DNA of 64,000 nt from an uncultured Bradyrhizobium sp. (GTDB lineage: Bacteria > Pseudomonadota > Alphaproteobacteria > Rhizobiales > Xanthobacteraceae), in NCBI RefSeq assembly GCF_936928535.1, contig NZ_CAKZHY010000119.1, forward strand, positions 1 to 64,000. Direction: 5' to 3'. The notes under the pieces were generated by a model. That model did no database searches and was not told the origin of the DNA. It was given only the letters and a program-made list of their open reading frames with translations. Both the position numbers and the translations under genes were made by a program. Positions 41,869 through 50,413 of this stretch are shown one piece after another. Numbering within the stretch: the stretch's first letter is position 1; every line of letters begins with the position of its first letter.

Positions 41869-41884
41869 CGTTTCACGTGAAACA
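41869..41884. other. parS site 5, overlapping the assigned rsmG start
   Basis: CGTTTCACGTGAAACA, 15 of 16. It begins one base after the mnmG stop codon and its central GTG (41877-41879) is the first in-frame start codon of rsmG. Confidence 0.85.
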
Positions 41885-42650
41885 GCGCGGATCGGGCGGC
41901 GACAGACCGCTAACGCGACGACCCGGAGCAGGTGAGGGCACCGCCCACCGATCCGACGCGGCACCGGCTAAGCCGAAGATCGACAAGGCCAGCGCCAACG
42001 ATCAGGCGCTCGACGCCATCATCGCGGCCGACAAGCGCGCAGCCTTGAAGCTTGCCCCCGTTTCACATGAAACGGAGGCACGGCTTGACCGCTACATCGT
42101 GCTGCTTCGGGAGTGGCAGGCCAAGACCAATCTGGTCGCGCCCTCGACCCTGCCAAACCTTTGGACCCGGCACATCGCCGATTCGCTTCAGCTCGTCGAC
42201 CTCGCGCCATCAGCAAAACGCTGGGCCGACCTCGGCAGCGGCGGCGGTTTTCCCGGCGTCGTCCTGGCCTGCGCCATGGCCGGGACGCCGGACGCTCGTG
42301 TCCATCTCGTCGAGCGAATCGCCAAGAAGGCTGCCTTTTTGCGCGAAGCCATTCGCGTCACCACATCTCCGGGAGTCGTACATCTCGCTGAGATCGGGGA
42401 TAATGTGGATAGAATCACCGGCCCCGTCGATTGCGTCACCGCGCGCGCGCTGGCTCCGCTACATCAACTCATCGGCTTTGCGGAGCCGCTGATGCGCCAG
42501 GGCGCAAAGGCGCTGTTTCCCAAGGGTCAAGATGTAGAGGCTGAATTGACCGAAGCCGCTAAATATTGGAATATTCAGCCACGTCTCCACCGAAGCCGGA
42601 CGGGTGACGGTTGGATCGTCGAGCTGGGTTCAGTTGAACGGCGCGCGTGA
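41877..42650 (+). CDS. rsmG: RsmG (GidB), 16S rRNA m7G527 methyltransferase
   Basis: RsmG methylates N7 of G527 in 16S rRNA. The 257-residue frame from GTG 41877 has a basic, Pro/Ala-rich first 50 residues not typical of the family. The conserved part starts near RAALKLAPVSHETEARLDRYIVLLREWQAKTNLVAPST and continues with WADLGSGGGFPGVVLACAMAG (SAM site) and VHLVERIAKKAAFLREAIR. A TTG at 42045 would remove the unusual N-terminus. A degenerate parS lies within the codons for PVSHETE. parA begins 30 bp downstream. Confidence 0.92.
   Translation: MKQRGSGGDRPLTRRPGAGEGTAHRSDAAPAKPKIDKASANDQALDAIIAADKRAALKLAPVSHETEARLDRYIVLLREWQAKTNLVAPSTLPNLWTRHIADSLQLVDLAPSAKRWADLGSGGGFPGVVLACAMAGTPDARVHLVERIAKKAAFLREAIRVTTSPGVVHLAEIGDNVDRITGPVDCVTARALAPLHQLIGFAEPLMRQGAKALFPKGQDVEAELTEAAKYWNIQPRLHRSRTGDGWIVELGSVERRA
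42059..42074. other. Degenerate parS-like site inside rsmG
   Basis: CGTTTCACATGAAACG keeps the palindromic pattern but differs from the consensus at three positions, one of them in the central CACGTG (now CACATG). It encodes part of V-S-H-E-T in RsmG. Confidence 0.5.
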
Positions 42651-42680
42651 GGCGCTCAGGGGTTGAGTTGGGGAATTTCG

Positions 42681-43547
42681 ATGACCGTGATGGACGAGCC
42701 GCAGCAAGACCAGGCCTCGCAGGAAAAGGCTGAAGTGCCGCATGGCCACCCGCGCATCCTGGCGCTGGCGAATCAAAAAGGCGGCGTGGGAAAAACAACC
42801 ACAGCGATCAACCTTGGTACCGCACTCGCCGCGATTGGCGAGCGCGTCCTGATCGTCGATCTCGATCCGCAGGGTAACGCCTCGACCGGCCTCGGCATCG
42901 ATCGCCGCAATCGGTCGTGCTCGACCTATGACGTGCTGATCGGCGAAGCCCCTCTGCGCGAGGCCGTCGTGTCGACCGCGGTGCCCAGGCTGCACATCGC
43001 GCCCTCGACCATGGATCTCTCCGGTCTCGAGCTCGAGCTCGGCACCACTGCCGGACGCGCCTTCAAGTTGCGCGATGCGATCGCCTCGCTCAACAACAAC
43101 GTCTCGCCGGATGCCGACTACACCTATGTGCTGATCGACTGCCCGCCATCGCTCAATTTGCTCACGGTGAATGCGATGGCCGCATCGGACGCGATCCTGG
43201 TGCCGCTGCAGTGCGAGTTCTTTGCGCTCGAAGGTCTGTCGCAATTGCTGCAGACGGTGGAGCAGGTGCGCTCGACGCTGAACCCGAACCTGTCGATCCA
43301 CGGCATCGTGCTGACCATGTTCGACTCGCGCAACAACCTCTCGAACCAGGTCGTTGCCGACGTGCGCCAGTTCATGGGCGAGAAGGTCTACAAGACCATG
43401 ATCCCGCGCAACGTGCGCATCTCGGAGGCGCCGTCCTACGGCAAGCCCGTGCTGGTCTACGATCTCAAATGCGTCGGTAGTGAAGCCTATTTGCGGCTCG
43501 CCACCGAAGTGATCCAGCGCGAGCGCGAGCTGCGCGTCACGCATTGA
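42681..43547 (+). CDS. parA: ParA, chromosome partitioning ATPase
   Basis: ParA is the Walker-type ATPase that moves ParB-parS complexes. The 288-residue protein (ATG 42681) has an acidic, Gln-rich leader, then ILALANQKGGVGKTTTAINLG with both signature lysines (Lys33 and Lys38). Also present are VLIVDLDPQGNASTGLGI (Walker A'), YVLIDCPPSLNLLTVNAMAA (Walker B) and PRNVRISEAPSYGKPVLVYDL, which are diagnostic of chromosomal ParA/Soj. parB follows after a 144-bp gap that contains a palindromic repeat. Confidence 0.96.
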   Translation: MTVMDEPQQDQASQEKAEVPHGHPRILALANQKGGVGKTTTAINLGTALAAIGERVLIVDLDPQGNASTGLGIDRRNRSCSTYDVLIGEAPLREAVVSTAVPRLHIAPSTMDLSGLELELGTTAGRAFKLRDAIASLNNNVSPDADYTYVLIDCPPSLNLLTVNAMAASDAILVPLQCEFFALEGLSQLLQTVEQVRSTLNPNLSIHGIVLTMFDSRNNLSNQVVADVRQFMGEKVYKTMIPRNVRISEAPSYGKPVLVYDLKCVGSEAYLRLATEVIQRERELRVTH

Positions 43548-43554
43548 TGGTGCC

Positions 43555-43640
43555 GTAGGGTGGGCAAAGGCGTCGTCGCTGTGCCCACCATCTTCCGCGC
43601 ATAAACGACGGGTGGGCGCGCTTCGCTTTGCCCACCCCAC
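43555..43640. repeat. GTAGGGTGGGCAAAG palindromic repeat between parA and parB
   Basis: GTAGGGTGGGCAAAG (43555-43569) and CTTTGCCCACCCCAC (43626-43640) are inverted with one mismatch. The interior contains a smaller GTGCCCACC/GGTGGGCGC pair. A second copy is at 58258-58347. Its place inside the parAB unit is notable. Confidence 0.7.
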
Positions 43641-43691
43641 GACAACAATTCAGTTCTGGAGTGCTGCACCGTGAATCCAAGGGAGTTGGCA

Positions 43692-44579
43692 ATGGCCGAC
43701 GAAGCGCGTTCGCGACTGGGCCGGGGTCTTGCAAGTCTGATCGGTGACGTCGGCGGCGAAGCCCAGCACGTCGACCGTCCGCGCGCGCAACGCAAGGTGC
43801 CGATCGAATTCATCAAGGCCAATCCGCGCAACCCGCGCCGCACGTTTTCGGATACCGAGCTCAAGGAGCTCTCGGAGTCGATCAAGCAGCATGGCGTGAT
43901 CCAGCCGATCGTGGTGCGCCCCGTCAAGGGTGCGCAGGATCGCTTCGAGATCATCGCCGGTGAGCGGCGCTGGCGCGCGTCGCAGATGGCGGGTCTGCAT
44001 GAAGTGCCGATCGTGCCGGTCGACATCAGTGACAGCGATGCGCTGGAGTTCGCGATCGTCGAGAACGTGCAGCGCGAAGACCTCAACCCGATGGAAGAGG
44101 CGCAGGGCTATCACGCGCTCGCCAACGAGTTCAAACGCAGCCAGGAGGAGATCGCTAAGGTTGTCGGCAAGAGCCGCAGCCACGTCGCCAACATGATGCG
44201 GCTGACCAAGCTGCCGGCCGAGGTGCAGGCCTTCATCGCGACCGGCGAACTGACCGCCGGCCACGCCCGCGCCCTGATCGGCGTGCCCGATCCGCTCGCC
44301 GCCGCCAAGCGGATCGTTGCGGAAGGCCTCAACGTCCGCCAGGCCGAAGCGCTGGCGCACGAAGAGGGCGTACCAGAGCGCAAGCCGCAAAAGCCGCGCG
44401 TCGCCGGCGGTAAGGAAAAGGACCCTGACACGATCGATCTCGAGAAGCGCGTCAGCGACGCGCTCGGCCTCAAGGTGACCGTCAATCACCGCGATCCCGG
44501 CGGCTCGGTCCAGATCAACTACCGCAACCTCGATCAGCTCGACGAAGTGATGAAGCGGCTGGCCAAGGGCGCGCTGTAG
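43692..44579 (+). CDS. parB: ParB, chromosome partitioning protein
   Basis: ParB binds parS, uses CTP to clamp and slide on DNA, and stimulates ParA. The 295-residue protein has the N-terminal ParA-activating RLGRGLASLIGDVG, the CTP-binding region (VPIEFIKANPRNPRRTFSDTELKELSESIKQHGVIQPIVVRP and the GERRWRAS motif), ENVQREDLNPMEEAQGYHAL and the helix-turn-helix RSQEEIAKVVGKSRSHVANMMRLTKLP. A C-terminal dimerisation domain follows. ATG 43692 with GGGAG seven bases upstream is preferred over GTG 43671. Targets are the parS sites at 39592-41884. Confidence 0.96.
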   Translation: MADEARSRLGRGLASLIGDVGGEAQHVDRPRAQRKVPIEFIKANPRNPRRTFSDTELKELSESIKQHGVIQPIVVRPVKGAQDRFEIIAGERRWRASQMAGLHEVPIVPVDISDSDALEFAIVENVQREDLNPMEEAQGYHALANEFKRSQEEIAKVVGKSRSHVANMMRLTKLPAEVQAFIATGELTAGHARALIGVPDPLAAAKRIVAEGLNVRQAEALAHEEGVPERKPQKPRVAGGKEKDPDTIDLEKRVSDALGLKVTVNHRDPGGSVQINYRNLDQLDEVMKRLAKGAL

Positions 44580-44627
44580 CCCGCGCTGACAGCCTATCAC
44601 CGTCACCCCCGCGCAATGGCGAAGCCG

Positions 44628-44770
44628 TTGTCGCTGGAGGTGGCCGCTTCTTCAGCGACCACCGAAGGGCGAAGGCCCGGCTGTCTCCGGCGGTGATACC
44701 GCGGCCGTCCATCCTTCGAGGCTCCCGGCACGATGCGTAGCATCGTGCCACTCGCACCTCAGGATGACTG
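44628..44770. repeat. MITE-like element family B, copy 2 (left end degenerate)
   Basis: From GGAGGTGGCCGCTTCTTCAGCG to CACCTCAGGATGACTGAT it matches the element at 8519-8659 closely through the centre and right end (CATCCTTCGAGGCTCCCGGC is identical in part). The left terminal repeat is lost. It is followed at 44783-44820 by a GATTGCTTCG...CGCAATGACG fragment of another repeat. The 257-bp gap 44580-44836 holds no gene. Confidence 0.65.
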
Positions 44771-44836
44771 ATTTGGTTATTCTGGATTGCTTCGTCGCAA
44801 GTGCTTCGCTCGCAATGACGTGGAGAGACCGCGGCC

Positions 44837-45865
44837 CTAACCCCGTCGCTTCGCATTCGCGGCGATGGCCATCAGCGCGCGCTGGGCGATGGCGGCGGCG
44901 AGAGTCGATTGCTTGCGGGTGTCGAGCGCGGCGGCTGCGAGCTGCTCGATGATTGCTGCGAGCCTTGCCGCGCTGAAATTGCGCAGCGCGGTTTCGACCA
45001 TGGGCTTTCGTGAAAAATGTAAGCGCGGATATCCGCCGTCGAGCACCGCGGAGGCAGGCTGGCCGTCCGCGATGGCGAGCGCGGATTTGTGCAGCCATGC
45101 GGCCTGGCGCTGCGCGGCCGAGATGATCACACCGGGATAGGTGCCGGCGATCATGGCCTTTGCAAATTCGGTCTCGACGATGTCGGGCCGGCCGGCGAAA
45201 GCGCCGTCGACGATCGGATCGAGCTTGAGTTCGGAGGCGTCAGCAACGACGGACATCACGTCGTCAAGCGTGATCTCGCCCTTGCCGTGGGCATAGAGCG
45301 TGAGCTTGCGCAGCTCGTTGCGCGAGGCCTGGCGGTCGCCGCCGAGAAACGACATCAGCGCGGCGCGAGCATCCTGTGTGATGCGTAAGTTCGCGATGCG
45401 GAGCTCGTCCTCCATCAATTTGGCGAGGTCGCGCTCGGTGTCGGGATAGCAGCCAATCGCCACGGCCGTCTTGGCCTTCTCGCACGCCTTGCGCAGCGGT
45501 GATTCCGGCCGCAGCTCGCCGGCTTCGATCACGATGCGGCAATCCTTCACGCTCATCTCGGCGAGCGTATCGACGCCGGCGGCAAAGCTGCGCGAGCCGG
45601 CGCGGATGCGAATGGCGCGGCGGCCGCCGAACAGCGGCACGGTCATGGCCTCGTCGACCAGGCGCGACGGCTCGGCCGAGAGCTCGTCACCGTCGAGCTT
45701 CACCAGAGAGAAGGGATCGTTGGGATCGTCGACGGCGGACGCGATTAGCGCGTCAGCGCGTTCACGCACGAGGCCGGCATCGGGACCATAGAGCAGGATG
45801 ATCGGACGGCCCTGATCGGGACGCGCGAGGAAGGCGTCGATCTCTTTTCCGCGCAGCGCGACCAT
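44837..45865 (-). CDS. holA: DNA polymerase III delta subunit
   Basis: HolA is the clamp-loader subunit that opens the sliding clamp. The 342-residue protein begins VALRGKEIDAFLARPDQGRPIILLYGPDAGLVRERADALIASAV, with the typical delta fold. LVDEAMTVPLFGGRRAIRIRAG, LMSFLGGDRQASRNELRKLTLYAHGKGEITLDDV and the C-terminal clamp-loader helical domain follow. It heads toward lptE and leuS upstream on the same strand, the conserved leuS-lptE-holA order, separated from lptE by a palindromic repeat. Confidence 0.95.
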   Translation of the reverse strand: MVALRGKEIDAFLARPDQGRPIILLYGPDAGLVRERADALIASAVDDPNDPFSLVKLDGDELSAEPSRLVDEAMTVPLFGGRRAIRIRAGSRSFAAGVDTLAEMSVKDCRIVIEAGELRPESPLRKACEKAKTAVAIGCYPDTERDLAKLMEDELRIANLRITQDARAALMSFLGGDRQASRNELRKLTLYAHGKGEITLDDVMSVVADASELKLDPIVDGAFAGRPDIVETEFAKAMIAGTYPGVIISAAQRQAAWLHKSALAIADGQPASAVLDGGYPRLHFSRKPMVETALRNFSAARLAAIIEQLAAAALDTRKQSTLAAAIAQRALMAIAANAKRRG

Positions 45866-45876
45866 CGAACCTACAT

Positions 45877-45987
45877 CGTCATTCCGGGGCGCGCACTGCG
45901 CGAACTATGGTGCGCAATTGCGCACCTGAGAATCCAGAGATTGTGGATCGAGATTCCGGATTCACCCTTCGGGTGCGCCGGAATGAC
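45877..45987. repeat. CGTCATTCCGG palindromic repeat between lptE and holA
   Basis: CGTCATTCCGG (45877-45887) is mirrored by CCGGAATGAC (45978-45987). Inside is a GTGCGCAATTGCGCAC palindrome (16 bp) also present in the 27555-27698 element and the CGAGATTCCGG part seen at 1-54. It fills most of the 130-bp lptE-holA gap. Confidence 0.7.
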
Positions 45988-45995
45988 AGGATTTA

Positions 45996-46547
45996 TCAGG
46001 AGCCCGCGGTAAAGAACGCGGCGAGCCGGGTGTTGATGTTGTCGGCAATCTCGCTGGCCGCACGATCTTCTGCATCGCGGATGGCGCGGTTGCGGGCGAA
46101 GCGCTGGTACGAGCCGGGCATGTCATAGGAGACGCGCGAGAACGTGGAACCGCTCATCACCGATTTGCCGGTCGTAACTTCGATCAGATTGTACTGGCAG
46201 TCGATGCCAAAATTCTCACTGGTCGGCAGGCCGGTCAGGGCAGAGACGATCAGCGACGATCTGCTCGAGGTGAACCGGATATCCAGCCGGTGGGTCGGCG
46301 GCATGCCGGTCGCCGAGCCGTAGAGCTTGAAGGCAAGGGCGTTGCGGATCTCGATGCCCACACGGGCCTCGCGCGAGGCATTCGCCTTCGAGATCGGCGG
46401 CAGGTCGACCCCCATCAGCTTTTCGCGCAGACCGGGGGTACCGTCGGTATGCTCGGCATACATCGGCTGGAAGCAGCCGGCCGTCAGCGCAGCCAGTGCG
46501 GCAACCGCCAGCAAGCGGGCTGCGATACGGATCCTAGCCGACAACAT
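45996..46547 (-). CDS. lptE: LptE, LPS-assembly lipoprotein
   Basis: LptE supports the LptD translocon that inserts lipopolysaccharide in the outer membrane. The 183-residue protein has a signal peptide (IRIAARLLAVAALAALTAGC, lipobox LTAGC) then FQPMYAEHTDGTPGLREKL, with SKANASREARVGIEIRNALAFKLYG and THRLDIRFTSSRSSLIV typical of alphaproteobacterial LptE. Sequence identity in this family is low, so context is important: it overlaps leuS by 14 bases and precedes holA, the conserved order. Confidence 0.9.
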   Translation of the reverse strand: MLSARIRIAARLLAVAALAALTAGCFQPMYAEHTDGTPGLREKLMGVDLPPISKANASREARVGIEIRNALAFKLYGSATGMPPTHRLDIRFTSSRSSLIVSALTGLPTSENFGIDCQYNLIEVTTGKSVMSGSTFSRVSYDMPGSYQRFARNRAIRDAEDRAASEIADNINTRLAAFFTAGS

Positions 46548-49170
46548 TCACGATCCTCTTGGGGACGATAATCACCTTGCGGACGGGCTTGCCGTCCAGG
46601 GCCAGTTTTACAGCATCAAGGGCCAAAGCGGCAGCCTCGATTTCCGGATTCTGGGCCGCTGTTGCAACTGTGACCTCACCCCGCTTCTTGCCGTTGACTT
46701 GAACCACCAGGGTCACGCTGTCTTCAACCAGCAAATCGCGTTCGATTTGCGGCCAATTGGCCTCGGAAACCAGCCCGGGCTGCCCCAGAACCTGCCAGCA
46801 CTCCTCGGCCAGATGCGGCATCATCGGCGAGAACAGCTGGACCAGTATCTGGCTGGCCTCCCGGATCGCCCAAGCCAAATCTGGAGCGAGGTCAGCCGAG
46901 GGCTGGCCGGAACGCTGGAGCACCTCCGAGAAAATATTCGTGAATTCGCGGATATGGGCGAGGCAGACATTGAAATGCAGCCGCTCGACGCCTGATGTCA
47001 CCTTGTCGAGGGCCCCGTGGGCGGCCTTGCGCAGCAGGAGCGCGTCGTCGCCGAAGGACGCCGGCCGGGTTGCCGGAGCAGTCTTGGTGACCTCCACGGC
47101 ATCGTTCACCAGCCGCCACAGCCGCTGCACGAAGCGCGAGGCGCCCTGGACGCGCTCGTCGCTCCAGATCACGTCGCGGTCGGGCGGAGAATCCGACAGC
47201 ATGAACCAGCGGGCGACGTCGGCGCCGTAGGTTGCGATGATGTCATCGGGGTCGACCGTGTTCTTCTTCGACTTCGACATCTTCTCGATCGGGCCGATCG
47301 CGACGTCTTCGCCGGTTGAGAGCAGCGTCGCGCGGCGTCCATTGCCACCGACCTCGATCTTCACCTCGGCCGGTTGCACCCAGGTTCCGTCGGCCCTCTG
47401 GTAGGTCTCGTGCACCACCATGCCTTGCGTGAACATGCCGGCGAACGGCTCATCCAACGCCAGGTGCCCGGTCGCCTTCATGGCGCGGGTGAAGAAGCGG
47501 CTGTAGAGCAGATGCAGGATCGCGTGCTCGACGCCGCCGATATACTGGTCGACCGGCAGCATGCGGTTGGCGACCGCAGGCGTCGTCGGCGCGCTCGCGT
47601 TCCATGGATCGGTGAAGCGCGCGAAATACCAGGACGAATCCACGAATGTGTCCATGGTGTCGGTTTCGCGTTGAGCCTTGCCGCCGCACTTGGGACAGGT
47701 GACGTGCTTCCAGGTCGGGTGGTGGTCGAGCGCGTTGCCCGGCTTGTCGAAGCTGACATCTTCCGGCAGCACCACCGGCAGGTCGGCATCCGGCACCGGC
47801 ACCACGTCGCACTTCGGACAATGGATCACCGGGATCGGGCAGCCCCAATAGCGCTGGCGTGAAATGCCCCAGTCGCGCAGGCGGAAATTGACCTGACGCT
47901 CGCCGACGGGCGCGTTGCCGCGCATCTCGCCTTCGAGACGCTTTGCGACCTCGTCCTTGGCCTGCTCGATGGTCATGCCGTCGAGGAAGCGCGAATTGAT
48001 CATGCGGCCGTCACCGTCATAGGCGGTGTCGGTGATGACGAAGGATTTGGGATCCTGGCCCTCGGGACAGACCACCGGCGTATTGCCGAGCGCGTATTTG
48101 TTGACGAAGTCGAGGTCGCGCTGGTCATGCGCCGGGCAGCCGAAGATCGCCCCCGTGCCGTATTCCATCAGCACGAAATTGGCGACATAGACCGGCAGCT
48201 TCCAGGAGGGATCGAACGGATGCACCGCGCGGATGCCGGTGTCGAAACCCTGCTTCTCCGCGGTGTCGATGATCGACTGCGCGGTGCCGATCTTCTTGAT
48301 GTCGGAGATGAACTCCGCGAGCTCGGGGTTCTTCGCAGCGGCTGCCTGCGCCAGCGGATGATCCGCCGAGATCGCCATGAACTTCGCGCCGAACAGCGTG
48401 TCCGGGCGCGTGGTGAAAATCTTCAGCTCGCTTTCGCCGGCAGGCGTCGTTGCCTGATCCAGTGCGAAGCGGATCAGCAGGCCCTCGGAGCGGCCGATCC
48501 AGTTGCGCTGCATCAGCCTGACCTTGTCGGGCCAGCGATCGAGCCCATCCAGCGCGGACAGCAATTCCTGCGAGTACTTCGTGATCTTGAAGACCCACTG
48601 GCTCATCTCGCGCTGTTCGACAACCGCGCCCGAGCGCCAGCCGCGGCCGTCGATCACCTGCTCGTTGGCGAGCACGGTCATGTCGACCGGATCCCAGTTC
48701 AGCTTGCGCTTCTCGCGCTCGGCGAGGCCGGCCGCGAGCATGTCCAGAAACATCTTCTGCTGATGCTTGTAATAGCTGGGGTCGCAGGTCGCGAATTCTC
48801 TGGACCAGTCCAGCGACAGCCCGATGGAACGGAGCTGCTTCTTCATCGCGGCGATGTTGTCGTAGGTCCAGGCCTTCGGCGCGACCTTGCGCTCGATGGC
48901 GGCGTTCTCGGCCGGCAGGCCGAAGGCGTCCCAGCCCATCGGATGCAGCACGTTGAACCCCTTGGCGCGCATGAAGCGAGCCAGCACGTCGCCGAGCGTG
49001 TAGTTGCGGACATGGCCGATATGGATGCGCCCGGACGGGTAGGGGAACATCTCCAGCACATAATATTTCGGCCGCGAATCATCGTTCTTCGAGACGAAGA
49101 TCGCCTGTTCGTCCCATTTGCGTTGCCAGCGCGGTTCTGCGTCGCGGGCGTTGTAGCGTTCGGAGGTCAT
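46534..49170 (-). CDS. leuS: Leucyl-tRNA synthetase
   Basis: LeuS charges tRNA-Leu and edits misactivated amino acids. The 878-residue protein has the HIGH motif in FPYPSGRIHIGHVRNYTLGDV (about 41-61), the CP1 editing domain with IFTTRPDTLFGAKFMAISADHPL, a zinc-type region (HCPKCDVV and TCPKCGGKAQRETDTMDTF) and the KMSKS motif in IEKMSKSKKNTVDPDDI. It is the first gene of leuS-lptE-holA and starts at ATG 49170. The 196-bp gap to the divergent GGDEF gene holds no recognised element. Confidence 0.98.
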   Translation of the reverse strand: MTSERYNARDAEPRWQRKWDEQAIFVSKNDDSRPKYYVLEMFPYPSGRIHIGHVRNYTLGDVLARFMRAKGFNVLHPMGWDAFGLPAENAAIERKVAPKAWTYDNIAAMKKQLRSIGLSLDWSREFATCDPSYYKHQQKMFLDMLAAGLAEREKRKLNWDPVDMTVLANEQVIDGRGWRSGAVVEQREMSQWVFKITKYSQELLSALDGLDRWPDKVRLMQRNWIGRSEGLLIRFALDQATTPAGESELKIFTTRPDTLFGAKFMAISADHPLAQAAAAKNPELAEFISDIKKIGTAQSIIDTAEKQGFDTGIRAVHPFDPSWKLPVYVANFVLMEYGTGAIFGCPAHDQRDLDFVNKYALGNTPVVCPEGQDPKSFVITDTAYDGDGRMINSRFLDGMTIEQAKDEVAKRLEGEMRGNAPVGERQVNFRLRDWGISRQRYWGCPIPVIHCPKCDVVPVPDADLPVVLPEDVSFDKPGNALDHHPTWKHVTCPKCGGKAQRETDTMDTFVDSSWYFARFTDPWNASAPTTPAVANRMLPVDQYIGGVEHAILHLLYSRFFTRAMKATGHLALDEPFAGMFTQGMVVHETYQRADGTWVQPAEVKIEVGGNGRRATLLSTGEDVAIGPIEKMSKSKKNTVDPDDIIATYGADVARWFMLSDSPPDRDVIWSDERVQGASRFVQRLWRLVNDAVEVTKTAPATRPASFGDDALLLRKAAHGALDKVTSGVERLHFNVCLAHIREFTNIFSEVLQRSGQPSADLAPDLAWAIREASQILVQLFSPMMPHLAEECWQVLGQPGLVSEANWPQIERDLLVEDSVTLVVQVNGKKRGEVTVATAAQNPEIEAAALALDAVKLALDGKPVRKVIIVPKRIVNVVG

Positions 49171-49366
49171 GGAATCGTTGGGTTTTCGTGGTTTCGGCGG
49201 CCTGAAGAGGCCGGACTAGGCCATAGAAGTCCTCGTGGGGTCAATGGGTTGCCGCTGCCGACGACCCCTCGCAATGCTGCTCCGCAAAAGGACGGATGAG
49301 GGCATTGGGATCGGATTAAGGGGTCGGTGCGAATTTGGCCGCCAATAGTGTACCTCGCGTCAGGCA

Positions 49367-50413
49367 ATGGCCTCTGATTTCGATGATCCCGATTACGACT
49401 ATGCCGCGTCCATCGCCGGACGGGCGATGCGGAGCATGGCCGAGCAGCGGATTCCGCCGACACCGACGAATTTCGCGATCTGGTTCCAGTATTACGCCGG
49501 CAGCCATAACGATCTGCGCAACGCCATTGACCTCCTGATCGACCATAACCGTGCCTTCGACAGCAGAACCAATCAGGACTTGTTCGAGACCTATATCGCG
49601 CCCCAGGTCAGCGCCGTCGTGGTCGAGACGTCCGAGCGGCTGCAAGCCCTCATGGGTACGGCCAAGGAATTTCTGGCGACCGCGATCGCCGACAATCATT
49701 CCCAGATGCAGGCGATCAACCAGGTTGCCGACCAGGGCAAGGCCGGCGTCGATCCGAAGGCGCTGGTGGCCCAGCTCATGAACGAACTGGCGCGCGCCGC
49801 CACCCGCGCGATCCGGCTCGAAGCCGGCTTTGAGGAAAAGACCCGCGAGCTCGACGTCATCAGAGATTCGCTCAGCAAATCCGAGGAGCGTGCCCGGACC
49901 GATACGCTGACGGGCCTCGCGAACCGGCGGGCGCTGGACGAGTTCCTGCGCAAGGCGCAGACGACGGCGGATTGGGGCGAGCCGCTCAGCGTTCTCTTAC
50001 TCGACGTCGACCACTTCAAGACCTTCAACGACAATTTCGGCCACGGTGTCGGCGATCAGGTGCTGCGCCTGATGGCGAAAGTGTTGCGCGAAAAGGTTCG
50101 CCCGCAGGATTTGCCGGCGCGCTACGGCGGCGAGGAGCTGATCGCGGTGCTGCCGGATGCCGATCTTGCTGCGTGCACTGATATCGCCGAGCGCATCAGG
50201 CGTGCGATCGGTGAATGCACCATCACGCGCCGGTCGACCGGTGAGATGTTGCCGAATATCACAGTTTCAATCGGCGTTGCGCAATATCGCCCTGGCGAAA
50301 CCACCGCTGATTTGATCGAGCGTTGTGATCGCGCGCTCTATCTCGCCAAGGGCGGCGGCCGCAATCGCGTGGTGACGGAAAACGAGCTCGATCGCGCCGA
50401 GGCTGCGCGTTAG
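49367..50413 (+). CDS. Soluble GGDEF diguanylate cyclase
   Basis: A 348-residue cytoplasmic protein. The first 165 residues form a helical region without a known domain (AASIAGRAMRSMAEQRIPPTPTNFAIWFQYYAG) and a coiled linker leads to the GGDEF domain (about 180-340). The active site is RYGGEEL and the I-site RPQD lies five residues before it, so product inhibition by c-di-GMP is expected. DTLTGLANRRALDEF is the usual entry. It is convergent with a second, membrane-bound GGDEF gene. Confidence 0.9.
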   Translation: MASDFDDPDYDYAASIAGRAMRSMAEQRIPPTPTNFAIWFQYYAGSHNDLRNAIDLLIDHNRAFDSRTNQDLFETYIAPQVSAVVVETSERLQALMGTAKEFLATAIADNHSQMQAINQVADQGKAGVDPKALVAQLMNELARAATRAIRLEAGFEEKTRELDVIRDSLSKSEERARTDTLTGLANRRALDEFLRKAQTTADWGEPLSVLLLDVDHFKTFNDNFGHGVGDQVLRLMAKVLREKVRPQDLPARYGGEELIAVLPDADLAACTDIAERIRRAIGECTITRRSTGEMLPNITVSIGVAQYRPGETTADLIERCDRALYLAKGGGRNRVVTENELDRAEAAR

